From Chelonoidis abingdonii (Eukaryota; Chordata; Testudines; Testudinidae), in assembly GCF_003597395.2 (NCBI RefSeq), contig NC_133771.1:137824679-137888678 (forward strand): a stretch of 64,000 nucleotides of DNA, given 5' to 3'. Below, piece after piece: positions 54,451-64,000 of this stretch (position 1 is the stretch's first letter; every line of letters starts with the position of its first letter). The position numbers were made by a program, and so were the translations under genes. Below the pieces are notes generated by a model. It made no database searches. It saw nothing but the letters and a program-made list of their open reading frames with translations, and was not told the origin of the DNA.

Positions 54451-55790
54451 ATGAGAAGAGAGGGGGGGAAGTTTACAAATGAAAGCAATGCAGAGTTTAA
54501 AAAACTGATTTGGGATTTTTGTGCATCCCATCAAACCTGTGATACATAGGCTGATACACAGGAAGATGATGCAGCAGATCTTTAGCTTGCATTTACTAGG
54601 GTTTGTATGTCTACTGATACTGAAATGGGGGAGGGGGGATATTTTCTTCAAAAGAACAGGAAGTAGAGCATTGGCATGGTTTCTGATCAAATTTGGTACC
54701 CACATTTTTTCCCTAGGGATTTCAGAAATCACTAGACATCTTGCAGTAGACTTGGTGTCTTTCAGTTTCCTTACAAACTTGTATGTTTTAAAGCTAAATA
54801 GCCCTTCACCATCGAATGAGAGGTCTTCTCCTCACCATTCTTGTTTCCTGAGGAAGTGAAGAGAGAAAACCATGAATGGCACCTCAGAGTAATGGTAATG
54901 ACAGTACTAGATACCATATCAGAAGCACTGAAGGATGCTCTCAAGGCATGGCTCACTACAAACTGACCTTTGGTAACAATGGTTTTGTCTAGTTACCCTC
55001 TCATATTCCCTGGGTGAAGGAGGGTGATCTTGTAGTCTGAAAGACTGGAATTGAGATAGATTTTTAATTTCTTGCAGAAGAAGGAATCAGCCCCACTGCT
55101 GTGTGTGTCTTTCCTTTCTCTTTAAGCACTAAGGACAATGTACCCAGTGCTGCACAAAGGCCCCCTGATCTGAAGGTTGATCTAAATGAGGGTGATTTAG
55201 GGGTTCAAACTGATGAACCTGCCTGATCTATTATGGTAACCATAGATCCAGAAGGAACTGACAGTTGTGTTAAAGCAAACAATGAACAATGGGATCTTTA
55301 GCACAGAACCAACACACACCCTAGGATCCAGACAGCCTTCACCCTCAATATTATTCTTCACTGTGGCACCAACTTCCAAGGCCTGAGGCTTAACAGTATG
55401 CTTTTGCACTTCAGTGTGCAGAACTGGACGCACTAGATGCATAGAGGTATGCTCGAGGACTGTCTTTCAGCAGAGGTGGACACTTGTGAGGCCACGCATT
55501 TGTGCTCAGCTGGAACCAATCTTTTCAGATTCATAGTGATTGGCACCATAAGTTTGGCTCAAGACAGAGGCCAACACATGAAGGGATTTTGCCATGATTT
55601 TTAACTTTATCAGGAGTCAAAGCTGAGGCTGGTCTCACAGCACTTACATGACCGTGAGTTTTAGAACCAGAAGCTTTAGAACCAGAAGCTTTGCAATAAC
55701 ATAGCTTGAAGGCAATTCCTGGGAATAAAGGTGCTGCATATGGAAAAACAACACAGCAAGTCACCTTGCCCCAAGCAAGCCAAACAATGG

Positions 55791-55791
55791 G

Positions 55792-55826
<35 letters not shown>

Positions 55827-55846
55827 CGCGCGTGTGTGCGCGCGCC
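55791..55846. repeat. Alternating TG/CG microsatellite (Z-DNA-prone)
   Basis: 56 bases of strict purine-pyrimidine alternation, (TG)n followed by mixed CG and TG steps, inside DIRS-C. The unusual content of CpG steps in a vertebrate genome suggests recent expansion. Confidence 0.85.
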
Positions 55847-56270
55847 TAAGGAGAAATAATAGCAGGGAAAGAGGCTTACCTCTTGAACCCAGGTTTCTTT
55901 ATCCTAGGTTTTGATGTATCAGAACAAAGGACTCATGCCATGGTGCTAAAATACTTAGGTAAATTTTTTCTTGTTTTTTGACTAGCTAAACCTCACTAAA
56001 ATAGGGTGACAACAAAACAGGGGTCTGAAAATTTGAGGATCCAGTCATCTGTGAGCTTCCTAGTTTATCTGCTATCACAATTGGAAAGAACTGAGGTGGT
56101 TTCATGACATGCCCCATTTTATAACCTCACCCTCCAAATGTTCAGGGCCACAAGGGGAAGGCAAGAGGCATACAAGTGCTCCAATGGGCACAGCTGGTAG
56201 AAGTTTCCACTGGTCCAAACTGCACCTTGGCACATCACAAAAGTCAGAATGTGCAGAGGCCACTCAAATA

Positions 56271-56342
56271 AAAATGATTTGTCATTACTTGCAAATTAAC
56301 AAGTTAAAGGTAAGCATACATACACAGAGAGAAAAAATTAAT
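56271..56342. other. Short spacer
   Basis: About 70 bases of AT-rich DNA between DIRS-C and the LTR-like unit. Confidence 0.5.
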
Positions 56343-56840
56343 TGTTGTACTCAAAGTACTATACGGGATCTTTTCAGGGGTATTAAGGCAAAACGCCACA
56401 TTTATTAGTAATACAGGTATTAATTAATACTCTGTCATATGCATATGATATATTACAGTCATGCATTCACACGGACACAAACACACTCCGTCTTGCTGTT
56501 GTTACCAACTAGTTGCTCCCCTTAACTGCACTGGCCAGGTGAGTTAGATGGGGGAGGGGTGGAGCCGGGCTTCTGCCGATCCGGATCGATGCTCCGATGG
56601 TGACAAGACGAGACCCAGGGTCCTTCTGCAAGACACCTTGTATTTATAGCAGCTTCCCTCTTATGCAAATCCAGACCAGATTCAAAATCTGGGTCTGTGT
56701 CCGTTGGTCTTTGTGCTGCTTTTTTTCTGGGTGTTGTCCCAATGCTGCTCAAAGAGGGCGTTTTCTAAAGAAGGTGCTTGCTTCTAATCCCTGAGGTCGT
56801 CAATATGTCTGCTTTTCTTTATTGGGCCCACTTGACAAGT
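56343..56840 (-). mobile_element. Probable solitary retroviral-type LTR
   Basis: On the minus strand: an upstream part from about 56840 (tgtcaagtgggcccaataaa), a TATA box in gctataaatacaagg (56636-56650), then aataaa (56406-56401) with ggcgttttgccttaatac, and an end near gtactttgagtacaaca (56343). The TATA to poly-A spacing and TG...CA ends fit an LTR. No gag or pol flanks it, so it would be a solo LTR of an old endogenous element. Matching target duplications were not found, so the ends may shift. Confidence 0.55.
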
Positions 56841-59063
56841 TGTATTGTCCTTTGCTCTGGCTTCCATTCCCTCTTTAACTGTTGTAGCTGTCTGGAGGTG
56901 GGTGTCTTCCAAGCCTCACTCATTCACACCTCATTCAGTAAATGGGGCAATTGATTACAGAGGGGGGGGGGGGAGATCTTATTCTACTTCTAGCAAAAAG
57001 GCACATGTTTCTTTCACTTTAACTATACTATCCTTAGGGGCTATAACATTTGATACAAAGTTTTCTACCAATTTTCTAATACAAAGTTGTATGAGAGAGG
57101 CACAATGCCAAGTCATATGAAATACAAAATCAAACAGTGAACAGAAGTTACAATGCAGGCAAGTGTAGTGAATGGTGAAAAGAACTTACATTAATAAAGT
57201 GAACAATTAAAAACAATTTCATTTATCAGTTCTACATTAATAACCTAAAATTACATTTTGATAAATTCACCACATAAGGCAGAGGTAAGAGTGATTGGAT
57301 GCCTTCACCATACATTTCCATAGCTTAACAAAATTGAATTTCTTTTAGGTTTAACATTAACTCCAAATTTTCTGGGTTTGCAACATTTGTTTGGGGGATA
57401 ATTACAACATCCCTTTAATGTTTCACCCTTAAGTTATGGATATGTACTCAGTCTTAACTCCAGTTTAATGTAGTTTTTCTCTGGGAATACAGTATATTTA
57501 GAACAATGAATACAAAATGAACTTTCCTACTGAATATCAAATGATGATGTACCAAAAGTAAACAGAAGGTAAATTTCGTACAGCACTTTACATCTTCAAA
57601 GTGTTCAAAGTGCCCTTATAGGGTAGGACATCAAATGCTGGTGGTGTTCTGCGAAGGGCAGAAAAACAAATGCCCTCAGCATTAGTGTGGACCTCACCCC
57701 AACCATTAGAACTGATTTCATTAAGAGAGGTAGCATTAGCCAGAACGCTAGAGTTATCCCCTGCTACGCAAGAAAAGCAAAGTGTCAGCCACGATTGCAT
57801 TTGTGCTGCCTGGAACACATCACCAAAGTCAAGATGTTCAGTGAAATAGTTTAAGTCAAATCTGCAGCCAAAGTTTAGAGAGATAAACAGGGGACTTCTG
57901 TACTATAGAAATAGTGTACTTGGCAACTCTGGAGGTTGAGTGAGGAAAGGAAGTATCTTGCATAGCTTTTAAGCTGTCCTCTTCGAGTGATTCAAGTACC
58001 ATATTAACTGGCTCTGGAGAGAGCAAATTCACCTTGGCCTGAAGACTTGACCTGACAATAAGTCTTTGAGGGGTAAAAGTGAAATTGTGTACATTTGAAA
58101 GAGGAGACTATCAAAAGAAATCCAGCAATTCTCAGTAGTATTCAGTAACCAATGGGTATATTCGCATTAGACAGATGTTTAAATCCCCCATTTGTTGAGA
58201 TAGCAACTCCTTGCATAGAAATAAAAACAAACTTCTCACTTTGAAATTATATGGACTAAAGAATGTTATTTTTAAAAAGCTGAATATGCATAACATAATA
58301 CAGCCTTTCCACTGTTTTTGGAGAGATAAAAAGCAATCCAGAAATGTAAAATATAAGATAATGACACATTTCATTTTATAAAAACATACAAAAGAGCACA
58401 CTACCGTCTCAAAAAGTTATTCAAATCAGAAGTCATTATTTTAGCTGGTTTTCTAGCTCAGTGTACAAAGTAGTTATTGAAATTGCAGCACAGAGAAAAC
58501 AATATGCACAACAGCAGGTTCAGAGAACAAATTAAGAGCAGAGAATATTAACAGTCATATCCAGTTTAACAAAGGATTAAGTTCAAATTGTAAATAAGAG
58601 TAACCTCTGGAATTCATCACTGTTCCTTTATTATTTCTAAGTTATCCTTTCATCAACATTTCTGAAGACAGGAATGTAATCCTACACAAAACATGACAAA
58701 AATGTCTACCATCACCCATGTCTTAGAGGGAGAGAAAGAGGGAGATTGTCTAAGCACACAAACACGGAAAAGACAAACCCTGGGATCCTGAGTGTTAAAG
58801 GGAAGGTCAAGAATAGCATCTCTGCTACTTACTGGCACCCTCCATTTCTCCAACATGCCAAAGCTTTTACTGTAGTATGATATTCTGGTCCTCCTCCACG
58901 TTGGCAATACCTTCCAACTTAATCATCCACATTCCCAATCAATAAAAATATGACTAATTTAAAATGGCAGAATAAATATTTAATCCTCCTGAATTAATTT
59001 AGAGTCTTTCAATACACTTTAATATGGAACAAATGTGCACCTAATTCCATCTAGCACAAACAT
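56841..59063. other. 5' intron/flank, one unexplained open frame
   Basis: About 2.2 kb AT-rich with a G run at 56961-56972. The minus strand at 57588-57860 has an open frame with some protein-like composition (SSVLANATSLNEISSNGWGE) preceded by an acceptor-like ctttggctgcag at about 57865. I do not recognise it; it may be a decayed repeat. Confidence 0.4.
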
Positions 59064-59454
59064 TAAGGCCTGGTCTACACTACGCGTTTAAATCAATTTT
59101 AACAGCGTTAAATCGATTTAACGCGGTACCCGTCCACACTACAATGCTCTTTATATCGATATAAAGAGCTCTATATATCGATTTCTGTACTCCTCCCCGA
59201 CGAGAGGAGTAGCGCTAAAATCGATAATAATATATCGGATTAGGGTTAGTGTGTGGGAACGGAAAATCGACGGTATTAGCCTCCGGCGTATCCCACAGTG
59301 CACCACTGTGACTGCTCTGGACAGCAATTGAACTTGGAGGCACTGGCCAGGTAGACAGGAAAGCCTGCGAACTTTTGAATCATTTCTGTTTGGCCAGCGT
59401 GTAGCTCTCATCAGCACAGGTGACCATGCAGAGCTCACAGCAAGGTAGCCATGC

Positions 59455-61560
59455 AGCTGAGAATCAAAAAAGAGCTCCAGCATGGATCACACAGGAGCTA
59501 TGGATCTTATCATATATGGGGAGAGGATTCTGTGCTAACAGAACTCGTTCCAAAGACGAAATGAAAAAATATTCGAAAAATTCCAGGCTATGCTGGGAAA
59601 AGGACACACCAGGGACTCAGTGCAGTGCAGAGTGAAAGTTAAGGAGCTAGACAGGCATACCGAAAAGAAGAAGCAAACGAAGTCTGGGTCAGGGCCAAAA
59701 ACATGCACTTCTACGCTGAGCTGCATGCAATTTTAGGGGGCTGCGGCCACTATCCCACCCTGTCCTGGATCCGTGGTGGGGCTTGTAATCTCAGCCATGC
59801 CTGAGGATTATGCAGATGGGGAAGATGAGGAGGAAGAGGAAGAGGAGGAGAAGAGCTTGCTGAGAGCACAGAGCACTCCGTTAGCCCCAACAGCCAGGAG
59901 CTTTTTCTGACCCAGATGGAATTACCCTCCAGCCACCAAGCCACTAGCCCAGACAGTGAGCCATGGAATGCGACCTCTGGTGAGTGTACCTTTGTAAATA
60001 TCAAACATGGTTTAAAAGCAAGCGTTTTTTAATGATTGATTTTCCATGAGGGCTTGGATGCATTCGGCCAGTAAAATTACGGGAAAAGTTTGTTAACATG
60101 TCTGGGATGGAGCGGAAATCATCCAGGGACATCTCCATGAAGCGCTCCTGGAGGTACTCCAAAGCTTTGCAGAAGTTTCTGGGCAAGGCAGCCTTGTTCC
60201 TTCCACCACGCCATGCACGTAGCAAGCAAATCGGTATCACTGCATGACAAAGCATAGTTGCATATAGCCGCGTATGGCCAGGTGACTGCTGGCATTCAGA
60301 AACATACGTTCTGCATCCTGCGGTGGTATTCTCAGGGACATCCATCATGAACCGCTCCTGGAGGTACTCCAAAGCTTTGCAGAAGGTTTCTGGGCAAGGC
60401 AGCCTGGTTCCTTCCACCACGCCATGCACGTAGCAAGCAAATCGGTATCACTGCATGACAAAGCATAGTGGCATTGTGTATGGTCTGCGGGATTGCTGCA
60501 ATTCCAACGTAAACATCGTCTTGTATCTCGCTCTGAAGCCTCAGCAGATTGGATATCGTTCATGGTAACCTGGTTGAAATTTCAGGATTTAGAATTAAAG
60601 GGACAGAGGATGGCCATTCCTAATGGCTGTTTTGCTTAAGAAATCGCTTCCTTGCCGAAGCAAGCGGGGGGGGAGGAAGCATAGCGCTTGCGTTTGCCTA
60701 GCAGAACTTCCAGCTACCAGCCACGCGTGGGGAAAGGGGTTGTGATAGCAGTGATCTTTCTATATATCCAGCATGGTGGGGAGGGGTAAGCAATCGAGAT
60801 AGATTAGGTGGAGGGGGGTTTGCGTCTGCTTCTGCACGGTAAAAGAAAGAGCATCAGAGGCATGTGTAAATGAAGGCTGCAGACAAACAAAAGAAAATAG
60901 CTTACCATAGCCGCATGAAAGGTGAGCTGATGCCAGCGTGTGTGTGAATCTGTAACACCAGAGCAGGCACTCAATATTAGATGAAAAAATGCGACTTGTG
61001 AAAATCCCATCTATCCTAGTGATAAGTGATGGATAGTTGTTTACTGTAAGAGTATAACATTGTTCTGTAAAATGTATCTTTTTATACTTCTCTCCCTTTT
61101 TTTTCCCCTCCTTATGCGGTGCACATTTTCAAGCCTCCCTTACTCCATCGAAGGCTAGCTCAGATAAGGTGGAAGAAGAGGATGCGAAGTTGAAATGTTT
61201 CACGAAATCATGGAAGCAACACCGCAGTGAAAAGAGCACTCATCAGAATGAGTGAAGGACGTGTACAAGTACAGGAAGAGTTAGTGAACTGGTAGGAGAC
61301 ATTACGAGATGAGAGTGGTGGAGAAGATCAGCGGTGGCAGATGCAAACGCTGAAGCTGCTGGCTGATAAACTATATCTCCGACATCTGGTGGATCTTCAG
61401 GAAGAGCAGCAGGGTCACAGAGTGTCGCTGCAGCCCCTGTTTGTAACACCCCCTCACCTCCTCATTTTCATATCTCCTCACCCAACGTTAAGAACACGTG
61501 GGGAGCTTTCTGCAGCGCCCACTCCACCCCCATGGACAGTCAACCAAAAGGCTGTATTAC
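59455..61560 (+). pseudogene. Myb/SANT-like gene of Harbinger-2, shattered
   Basis: gaatcaaaaaagagctccag starts the same Myb-like frame as in Harbinger-1 (RAPAWITQELW). Later pieces include KVKELDRHTEK-like and an acidic run (59822-59855), the gtgagtg donor after gcgacctctg (about 59980), and, in the second exon, VDLQEEQQGHRVSLQPL near 61390-61440. Multiple frameshifts. Not functional. Confidence 0.65.
60110..60480 (+). repeat. Tandem duplication inside Harbinger-2
   Basis: ctcctggaggtactccaaag and ccaccacgccatgcacgtag, with gcaagcaaatcggtatcact, occur twice (from about 60148 and from about 60355) in the same orientation. Harbinger-1 has one version at 11620-11700. The unit lies in the intron of the Myb-like gene. 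Confidence 0.85.
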
Positions 61561-61746
61561 ATTGAAATTGCTTAACGGCCTTTCCTTCCTCCTACCAAAC
61601 CGCACCCGGTACCTTGTGAATTCTCTGCCTTTTTTTATAATTACTTTTAATAATGATACATGACTTTTAACGATACGACTTATTCTTAAGCAAGCTTAAG
61701 GAATGACTTTAATAAAAAAAATAATGATTTTTAAATGATAGTGACT

Positions 61747-62680
61747 TTATTTACTTAAGCAAGCTGTATTGAAGGGGAGGTGGTTCATGAAGCGAAACAA
61801 AACACAGCAGTCAACCGTACCCTGGGCCGTGATGAAATGTTTCAAGCTTCTTGATGCGCACTGCTTCCTGGTTGCTCTTCTAAATCGCCCTGGTGTCTGG
61901 CTGCGCGTATCATCGGACAGGTTGATTTGCCTCACCTCCCACCGCCATAAAGGTCTCCCCTTACTCTCACACAGATTGTGAGCACACACAAGCAGCATAA
62001 CAAAGGACATGGTTTGGCTGAGGTCTGAACGAGTCAGTAAGTGCGCCAGCGAGCCTTAAACGGCCAACATGCAATCTCCACATGCTGCACTGCCTCAGCT
62101 GTAGTTGAACAGCTCCGACTACTGTGCAGGCTGCTGTGTATGCTTCGATGAGCACATGGCATCAAGGAGAGGCTGGTCCCCAGGAAACTCCAGCTATTTC
62201 AACATCCCCAACTGTTATTTTCTGTGGGAAGTAATTCCCTTGCTGCACCTATTAAACAGGATAGTGTTCCTGAAGACGCGAGCGTCATAACCTTCCTGGC
62301 CATGCCCAGTATATTGTTGAAACGTCCTTTATCAACCAGTGCTTGCAGCCCATTGAAAAGACCCTGTTGGTTTACATACTAGGTGCCCTGGAGCTCCAGG
62401 CCAGATAGGATATGGTTCCATCTATCGGCCCCCCACAGTTAGGAATCCCATTGCAGCAAAGCATCCCAATATGGCCTGCCACGTTCCCAGAGTCACAACC
62501 TTTGTAGCAGCAGTTTATGATTGCTTTGGCCTTACTTGCATCACCCAGCAGGCCCCCCACAGCAATTTCCCACCTCAAATTGATCCGACTGACCAGTAGC
62601 TGTCTGGTGTTGCAAGCTTCCAGAGGCTATGCCACTCGTCGCTTCTCCACTGTGAGGGCTGCTCTCATCTTGGTATTATG
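61747..62680 (-). pseudogene. Harbinger-2 DDE transposase, shattered
   Basis: Fragments match the transposase of Harbinger-1: the N-terminal start opposite 62640-62680, PIDGTI near 62430, DARVFRN-like sequence opposite 62260-62285, and the C-terminal HNLCESKG opposite 61960-61980. Small indels every 50-100 bases destroy the frame. No activity possible. Confidence 0.75.
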
Positions 62681-63425
62681 GCGTTTCAGGGCAGGGGAAA
62701 GCAAGTCACAAAGTTCCATGAAAGTGCCCTTACGCATGCGAAAGTTTCACAGCCACTGCGAATCGTCCCACACCTGCAAAACCATGTGGTCCCACTAGTC
62801 TGTGCTTGTTTCCCGGGCCCAAAATCAGCATTCAATGGGTAGAACCTGCCCCATTACCAGAAGGATCTCCAAAACGCAGGGGCCCGCGGTTTGGGAGAAA
62901 TCAGTGTCCATGTCCTCATCACTCTCATCGCCGCGCTGCCATAGCCGCCTCCTCCTCGCCTGCCTTTGCAGTTCATGGTTCAGCATAGACTGCACGAGAA
63001 TGTGTGAGGTGTTTACAACGTCCACGATTGCGGTATTGATCGGAGCAGGGTCCATGCTTGCTGTCCTATGGCATTTGCACCGTTCATCCAGGAAAAAAGG
63101 CGCAAAATGATTGTCTGCTGCTTTCACGGAGGGAGGGGTGAGGCTGTATCCAGAACCATCCGCGACAATGATTTTTGTCCCACCAGGCACTGGGCTCTCA
63201 ACCCAGAATTCCAAGGGGTGGGGGATACTGTAGGACTATGGGATAGCTACGGAATAGCTACCCACAGTGCAACGCTCCAGAAATCGACGCTAGCCTCAGA
63301 CCATGGACGCACACCGCCGAATTACTGTGCCTAGTGTGGACGCGTGCTATCGACATTATAATATCTGTTTTATAAAACTGGTTTAAGTTAATTCGAAATT
63401 ATCCCGTAATGTAGACGTACCCTAA

Positions 63426-63586
63426 GTCTGGGTTTCTTAACTAAGGTTCCACGGAGGGTAGGGAGAGTAAAAAACATATAATATACAGTATAGTACATAT
63501 ATTCCTATTTAGACCGTGCTGTAAAGAAAGCTAGGTCATTCTTCAAAATTCCATCTCTCCCATCAGTTATCGTAGACCTCATGCAA
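63426..63586. other. Spacer between Harbinger-2 and the SINE
   Basis: About 160 bases of unclassified DNA. The first part (gtctgggtttcttaactaag, ggttccacggagg) may be another repeat terminus. Nothing firm. Confidence 0.4.
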
Positions 63587-63775
63587 GGGGGAGGGATAGC
63601 TCAGTGGTTTGAGCATTGGCCCACTAAACCCAGGGTTGTGAGTTCAGTCCTTCAGGGGGCCATTATAGAGATCTGGGGCAAAAAATCTGTCTGGGGATTA
63701 GTCCTGCTTTGAGCAGGGGGCTGGACTAGATGACCTCCTGAGGTCCCTTCCAACCCTGATATTCTATGATTCTAT
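63587..63775 (+). mobile_element. tRNA-derived SINE with CR1-type tail (turtle Cry-type)
   Basis: The head has a pol III A box (gatagctcagtggtttgag, about 63595-63613) and B box (ggttgtgagttcagtcc, 63634-63650). The tail ggactagatgacctcctgag through ccctgatattctatgattct is the 3' end shared with CR1 LINEs, which supply the enzymes for its movement. This SINE type is a known marker of turtles and is the strongest clue to the source organism. It is not a tRNA gene. Confidence 0.9.
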
Positions 63776-64000
63776 AAATGACACAGTTTATTTCACAGCA
63801 TTGACTGGCCTGACTTCATTGTGCAACAAAAGTCTTCTTTAGTAGTACAAGCATGACAGTTATTGCACAATTCTCATTTATTTTATGACTGTTGCTTGTG
63901 ATATAAAAGTAATTTTGCAGCCTATGTTATGACTATGGTGAAATATTTTTCCATTGCATATCAGGGTTTACATCATTTATTTGTGGGGAAACGGTGTTAA
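63776..64000. other. Window end, no feature
   Basis: AT-rich DNA with no gene or repeat recognised. Confidence 0.6.

Larger units (their letters stand above)
49472..56270 (-). mobile_element. DIRS-C: degraded DIRS element with nested insertions
   Basis: Left arm 49540-49620 (tagaagtttct, cattggagcactc, ggctctgaacatttgga) is matched in reverse complement at 56140-56215 (tccaaatgttcaggg, gtgctccaatggg, agaagtttccac). The internal complementary region is at 49755-49815: aagaactgcagttacatata joined to cttctgcacattttccac. RT and pre-RT fragments are on the minus strand at 53400-54450. The gag and recombinase are too decayed to outline. Insertions in it are an LTR-like repeat (about 50041-51060), a hAT-like repeat (about 51064-52478) and a MITE (53121-53242). 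Confidence 0.8.
59067..63422. mobile_element. Harbinger-2: second autonomous-length Harbinger copy, inactive
   Basis: 4356 bp, from ggcctggtctacactacgcg to the inverse ...taatgtagacgtaccc. It is flanked by TAA at 59064-59066 and 63423-63425, the canonical Harbinger target. Same orientation and gene order as Harbinger-1. It has many more small deletions than the first copy but also a tandem duplication of about 235 bp near 60110-60480, so its length stays the same by coincidence. The Myb-like exons and the transposase are both shattered. Confidence 0.92.

Noticed and set aside
56343..56840. Possible complete endogenous retrovirus
   Set aside because: No gag, pol or env frames lie next to the LTR-like unit, so at most it is a solo LTR.
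63587..63660. Possible tRNA gene
   Set aside because: The A and B boxes are present, but the fold is not tRNA-like and the unit continues into a CR1 tail, so it is a SINE.

Overview
This is a vertebrate nuclear window, almost certainly from a turtle (Testudines, probably Cryptodira). The grounds are AT-rich introns, CR1 LINE 3' ends, a tRNA-derived SINE with a CR1-type tail (63587-63775) of the tortoise/Cry type, many hAT and Harbinger MITEs, Harbinger DNA transposons and several DIRS retrotransposons. Nothing bacterial, plasmid-like or CRISPR-like is present. The species call is inference from repeat families and was not tested by a search.

The only recognisable host gene is the 5' part of SIPA1L2 (signal-induced proliferation-associated 1-like 2, a RapGAP/PDZ protein), on the minus strand. 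Four coding exons are visible: the large first coding exon 35089-36550, then 8774-8907, 6012-6200 and 11-185. All have GT/AG boundaries and compatible phases (1, 0, 0, 1). Together they encode about the first 653 residues, up to the start of the RapGAP domain; the rest lies beyond base 1. The intron between the first and second coding exons is about 26 kb and is inflated by transposons. Sequence right of about 36.8 kb is upstream of the first coding exon, either 5' intron or flank.

Transposons make up most of the remaining structure. (a) Two Harbinger copies of nearly equal length lie in the same orientation (10536-14890 and 59067-63422). Each has a broken DDE transposase on the minus strand facing a broken Myb/SANT-like gene on the plus strand. 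The first is nested in a CR1 with a GGA target duplication; the second is flanked by TAA. (b) Three DIRS-type tyrosine-recombinase retrotransposons lie on the minus strand: DIRS-A 18562-24905, nearly full length, with an uninterrupted 431-aa recombinase, inverted terminal repeats and an internal complementary region; DIRS-B 26767-31791, where gag is fused in frame to the recombinase and the RT is missing; DIRS-C 49472-56270, degraded and filled with later insertions. (c) A non-LTR element with an REL-type endonuclease (R4/Dong-like) keeps an uninterrupted 900-codon ORF (42656-45358) and sits inside a hAT-like element. (d) Smaller units are a Penelope-like fragment with a 12-bp target duplication (29688-30544), at least six hAT-like MITEs with exact or near 8-bp duplications, CR1 relics, two tRNA-derived SINEs and an LTR-like unit at about 56343-56840.

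Nested insertions give a relative chronology: CR1 before Harbinger-1; CR1 before the MITE at 32746; hAT before R4; DIRS-B before its PLE and hAT; DIRS-C before its LTR-like repeat and MITEs. I see no co-operating host gene system. The most notable items are the intact R4-like ORF, the DIRS-A inversion with a CR1 at one breakpoint, the DIRS-B gag-recombinase fusion, and a decayed partial copy of a SIPA1L2 exon-intron boundary at 15323-15425.
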